This document shows, one piece after another, positions 63,069 to 64,000 of a DNA stretch of 64,000 nt. This DNA comes from Streptomyces violascens (lineage in GTDB: Bacteria > Actinomycetota > Actinomycetes > Streptomycetales > Streptomycetaceae). A program made the position numbers and the translations under genes. The notes beneath the pieces are model-generated. The model made no database searches. It was not told the DNA's origin and saw only the letters and a list, made by a program, of their open reading frames with translations. The number at the start of each line of letters is the position of its first letter. Within the stretch, counting starts at the first letter, position 1. Where the stretch lies: NCBI RefSeq assembly GCF_014649955.1, contig NZ_BMUA01000004.1, positions 372,001-436,000 of the forward strand. Direction: 5' to 3'.

Positions 63069-63313
63069 GGGTCGCTCCAGTTCGTCCGTAGGGGTCGGTG
63101 ACTCGAAAAGTCTCGAAAAGATCAGGCCAAATATTAATGCCGGATCAAGGGCGCCCATCACCGGAGCGACGGGGCCGAAGGTCCCATCCGTGAATCCGCG
63201 CCCGGGGCATTGTCAGCCGGAAGGGTGGCCTCTACGCTCGCACGGTCTTGTTCGTGAATTGGGTTCATATACATGACCATGCCTCGCGTGTCCCGACTCG
63301 ATGGGAGTGCTCG

Positions 63314-64000
63314 ATGAGCGGAAGACCCCGCCGTGGGCTCGTCGCCGTGCTGTCCTTCGCGGTGGCGTTCGCCTCCGCGCTCGTACCCGCCACCACGTAC
63401 GCCGCCCCGGCCGCCGGCGAAGCGCCCCGCACCGTGGTCCTGGACGGGAAGCGGCTCCAGGACACCAAGCGGCGGCTCGATCAGGGGGACGCCCAACTGC
63501 GTGAAACCGTACGGAAGTTGACGGCCACCGCCGACGGCTGGCTCGCCCAAGGGCCCTGGACCGTCGTCGACAAGCCGAAGCCGGCCCCGGGTGGCGACCC
63601 GCACGACTACCTCAGCCAGGCCCCGTACTGGTGGCCCTCGCAGCCGAAGACCGCCGAGAACCCCTGGGGCTGCCCGTACGTCCAGAAGGACGGCGAGCGC
63701 AATCCCGAGGTCGATTCCGGCACCGACAGGCCCGACCTCGGCAAGGTCTTCAACTCGGTCACCAGCCTCAGTCTGGCCTGGTACTACACCGGCAAGGAGC
63801 AGTACGCCGAGCACGCCTCCGACATCCTGCGCACCTGGTTCCTCGCCCCGGCGACACGGATGAACCCGAACCTGAACCACGGCCAGTTCATCCCCTGCAA
63901 GTACGACGGCCGGGCGATCGGCATCATCGACTTCTCGCAGCAGTACTCCAGCGTTCTCGACGCCGTCGCCATCCTCGACACCGGGGCGCCCGGATGGAAG
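63314..64000 (+). CDS. Secreted alginate-lyase-family protein (N-terminal part)
   Basis: The first 229 residues of a longer gene that leaves the window. A Sec signal peptide (LVAVLSFAVAFASALVPATTYA) is followed by an alpha/alpha-barrel alginate lyase domain (PF05426-like): DYLSQAPYWWPS and MNPNLNHGQFIPCKYDGR are typical blocks. Many Streptomyces members act on other polysaccharides. ATG 63314 has GGGAG upstream. The 245-bp spacer before it contains TCATATACATGA near 63270, a near-palindrome that might be an operator. Confidence 0.85.
   Translation, partial: MSGRPRRGLVAVLSFAVAFASALVPATTYAAPAAGEAPRTVVLDGKRLQDTKRRLDQGDAQLRETVRKLTATADGWLAQGPWTVVDKPKPAPGGDPHDYLSQAPYWWPSQPKTAENPWGCPYVQKDGERNPEVDSGTDRPDLGKVFNSVTSLSLAWYYTGKEQYAEHASDILRTWFLAPATRMNPNLNHGQFIPCKYDGRAIGIIDFSQQYSSVLDAVAILDTGAPGWK

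Noticed and set aside
63260..63290. TCATATACATGA operator before the alginate lyase gene
   Set aside because: Only 10 of 12 positions are symmetric and there is no second copy, so it was mentioned but not listed as a feature.

Overview
This is a chromosome segment from a Streptomyces-type actinobacterium. GC content and third-codon GC bias are very high, many genes start with GTG, and many adjacent genes overlap by ATGA or GTGA. It carries bldD, the actinobacterial integration host factor sihF, and a gene order (rpsD-alaS-aro-efp-nusB-bldD-pyr-sihF-gmk-rpoZ-coaBC-metK-priA-fmt-rsmB-rpe) that I recall as the conserved core of Streptomyces chromosomes. No tRNA, rRNA, CRISPR array, IS element or prophage was seen.

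Layout. 1-3.3 kb: a membrane-protein tail, rarA, a DUF2470 protein and rpsD, with a near-perfect iron box between the last two. 3.2-4.1 kb: remnant of an AfsR/LuxR-type regulator. 4.3-14.3 kb: two small envelope-associated proteins, alaS, ruvX, mltG, and the shikimate genes aroE, aroC, aroK, aroB and aroQ. 14.5-17.8 kb: a P-loop protein, an unusual M24 peptidase homologue, efp and nusB. 17.9-18.5 kb: bldD on the minus strand. 18.7-28.7 kb: the full UMP pathway, pyrR-pyrB-pyrC-(PH-like membrane gene)-carA-carB-pyrD-pyrF. 29.1-33.2 kb: sihF, gmk, rpoZ, coaBC, metK.

33.3-38.4 kb is a four-gene minus-strand accessory island: XRE-TPR regulator, TIR protein, STAND/NLR-like protein, two-TM membrane protein. 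The TIR protein C-terminus and the STAND protein N-terminus share a 12-residue Gly/His/Asn-rich motif of the kind described as bacterial amyloid signalling motifs. This points to a TIR effector recruited by an NLR-like sensor, probably an antiphage or abortive-infection system, and is the most interesting part of the window.

38.6-46.3 kb: priA, an HTH protein, fmt, rsmB, rpe and a SorC-type sugar-binding regulator. 46.3-53.9 kb: a FluG-like amidohydrolase/glutamine synthetase pair, ATP-dependent DNA ligase, a lipoprotein RNase of the RNase Sa family with its barstar-like inhibitor, GuaB1 and an SGNH hydrolase. 54.2-59.6 kb: a lysine-catabolism cluster (APC permease, Lrp/AsnC regulator, davA amidase, davB lysine monooxygenase); both control regions carry three similarly spaced GYGCAA half-sites. 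59.6-64 kb: intergenic repeats with a 10 x 7-bp tandem array, a luciferase-like oxidoreductase, a DUF5995 protein, an NCS2 permease and the start of a secreted alginate-lyase-family protein that runs off the window.
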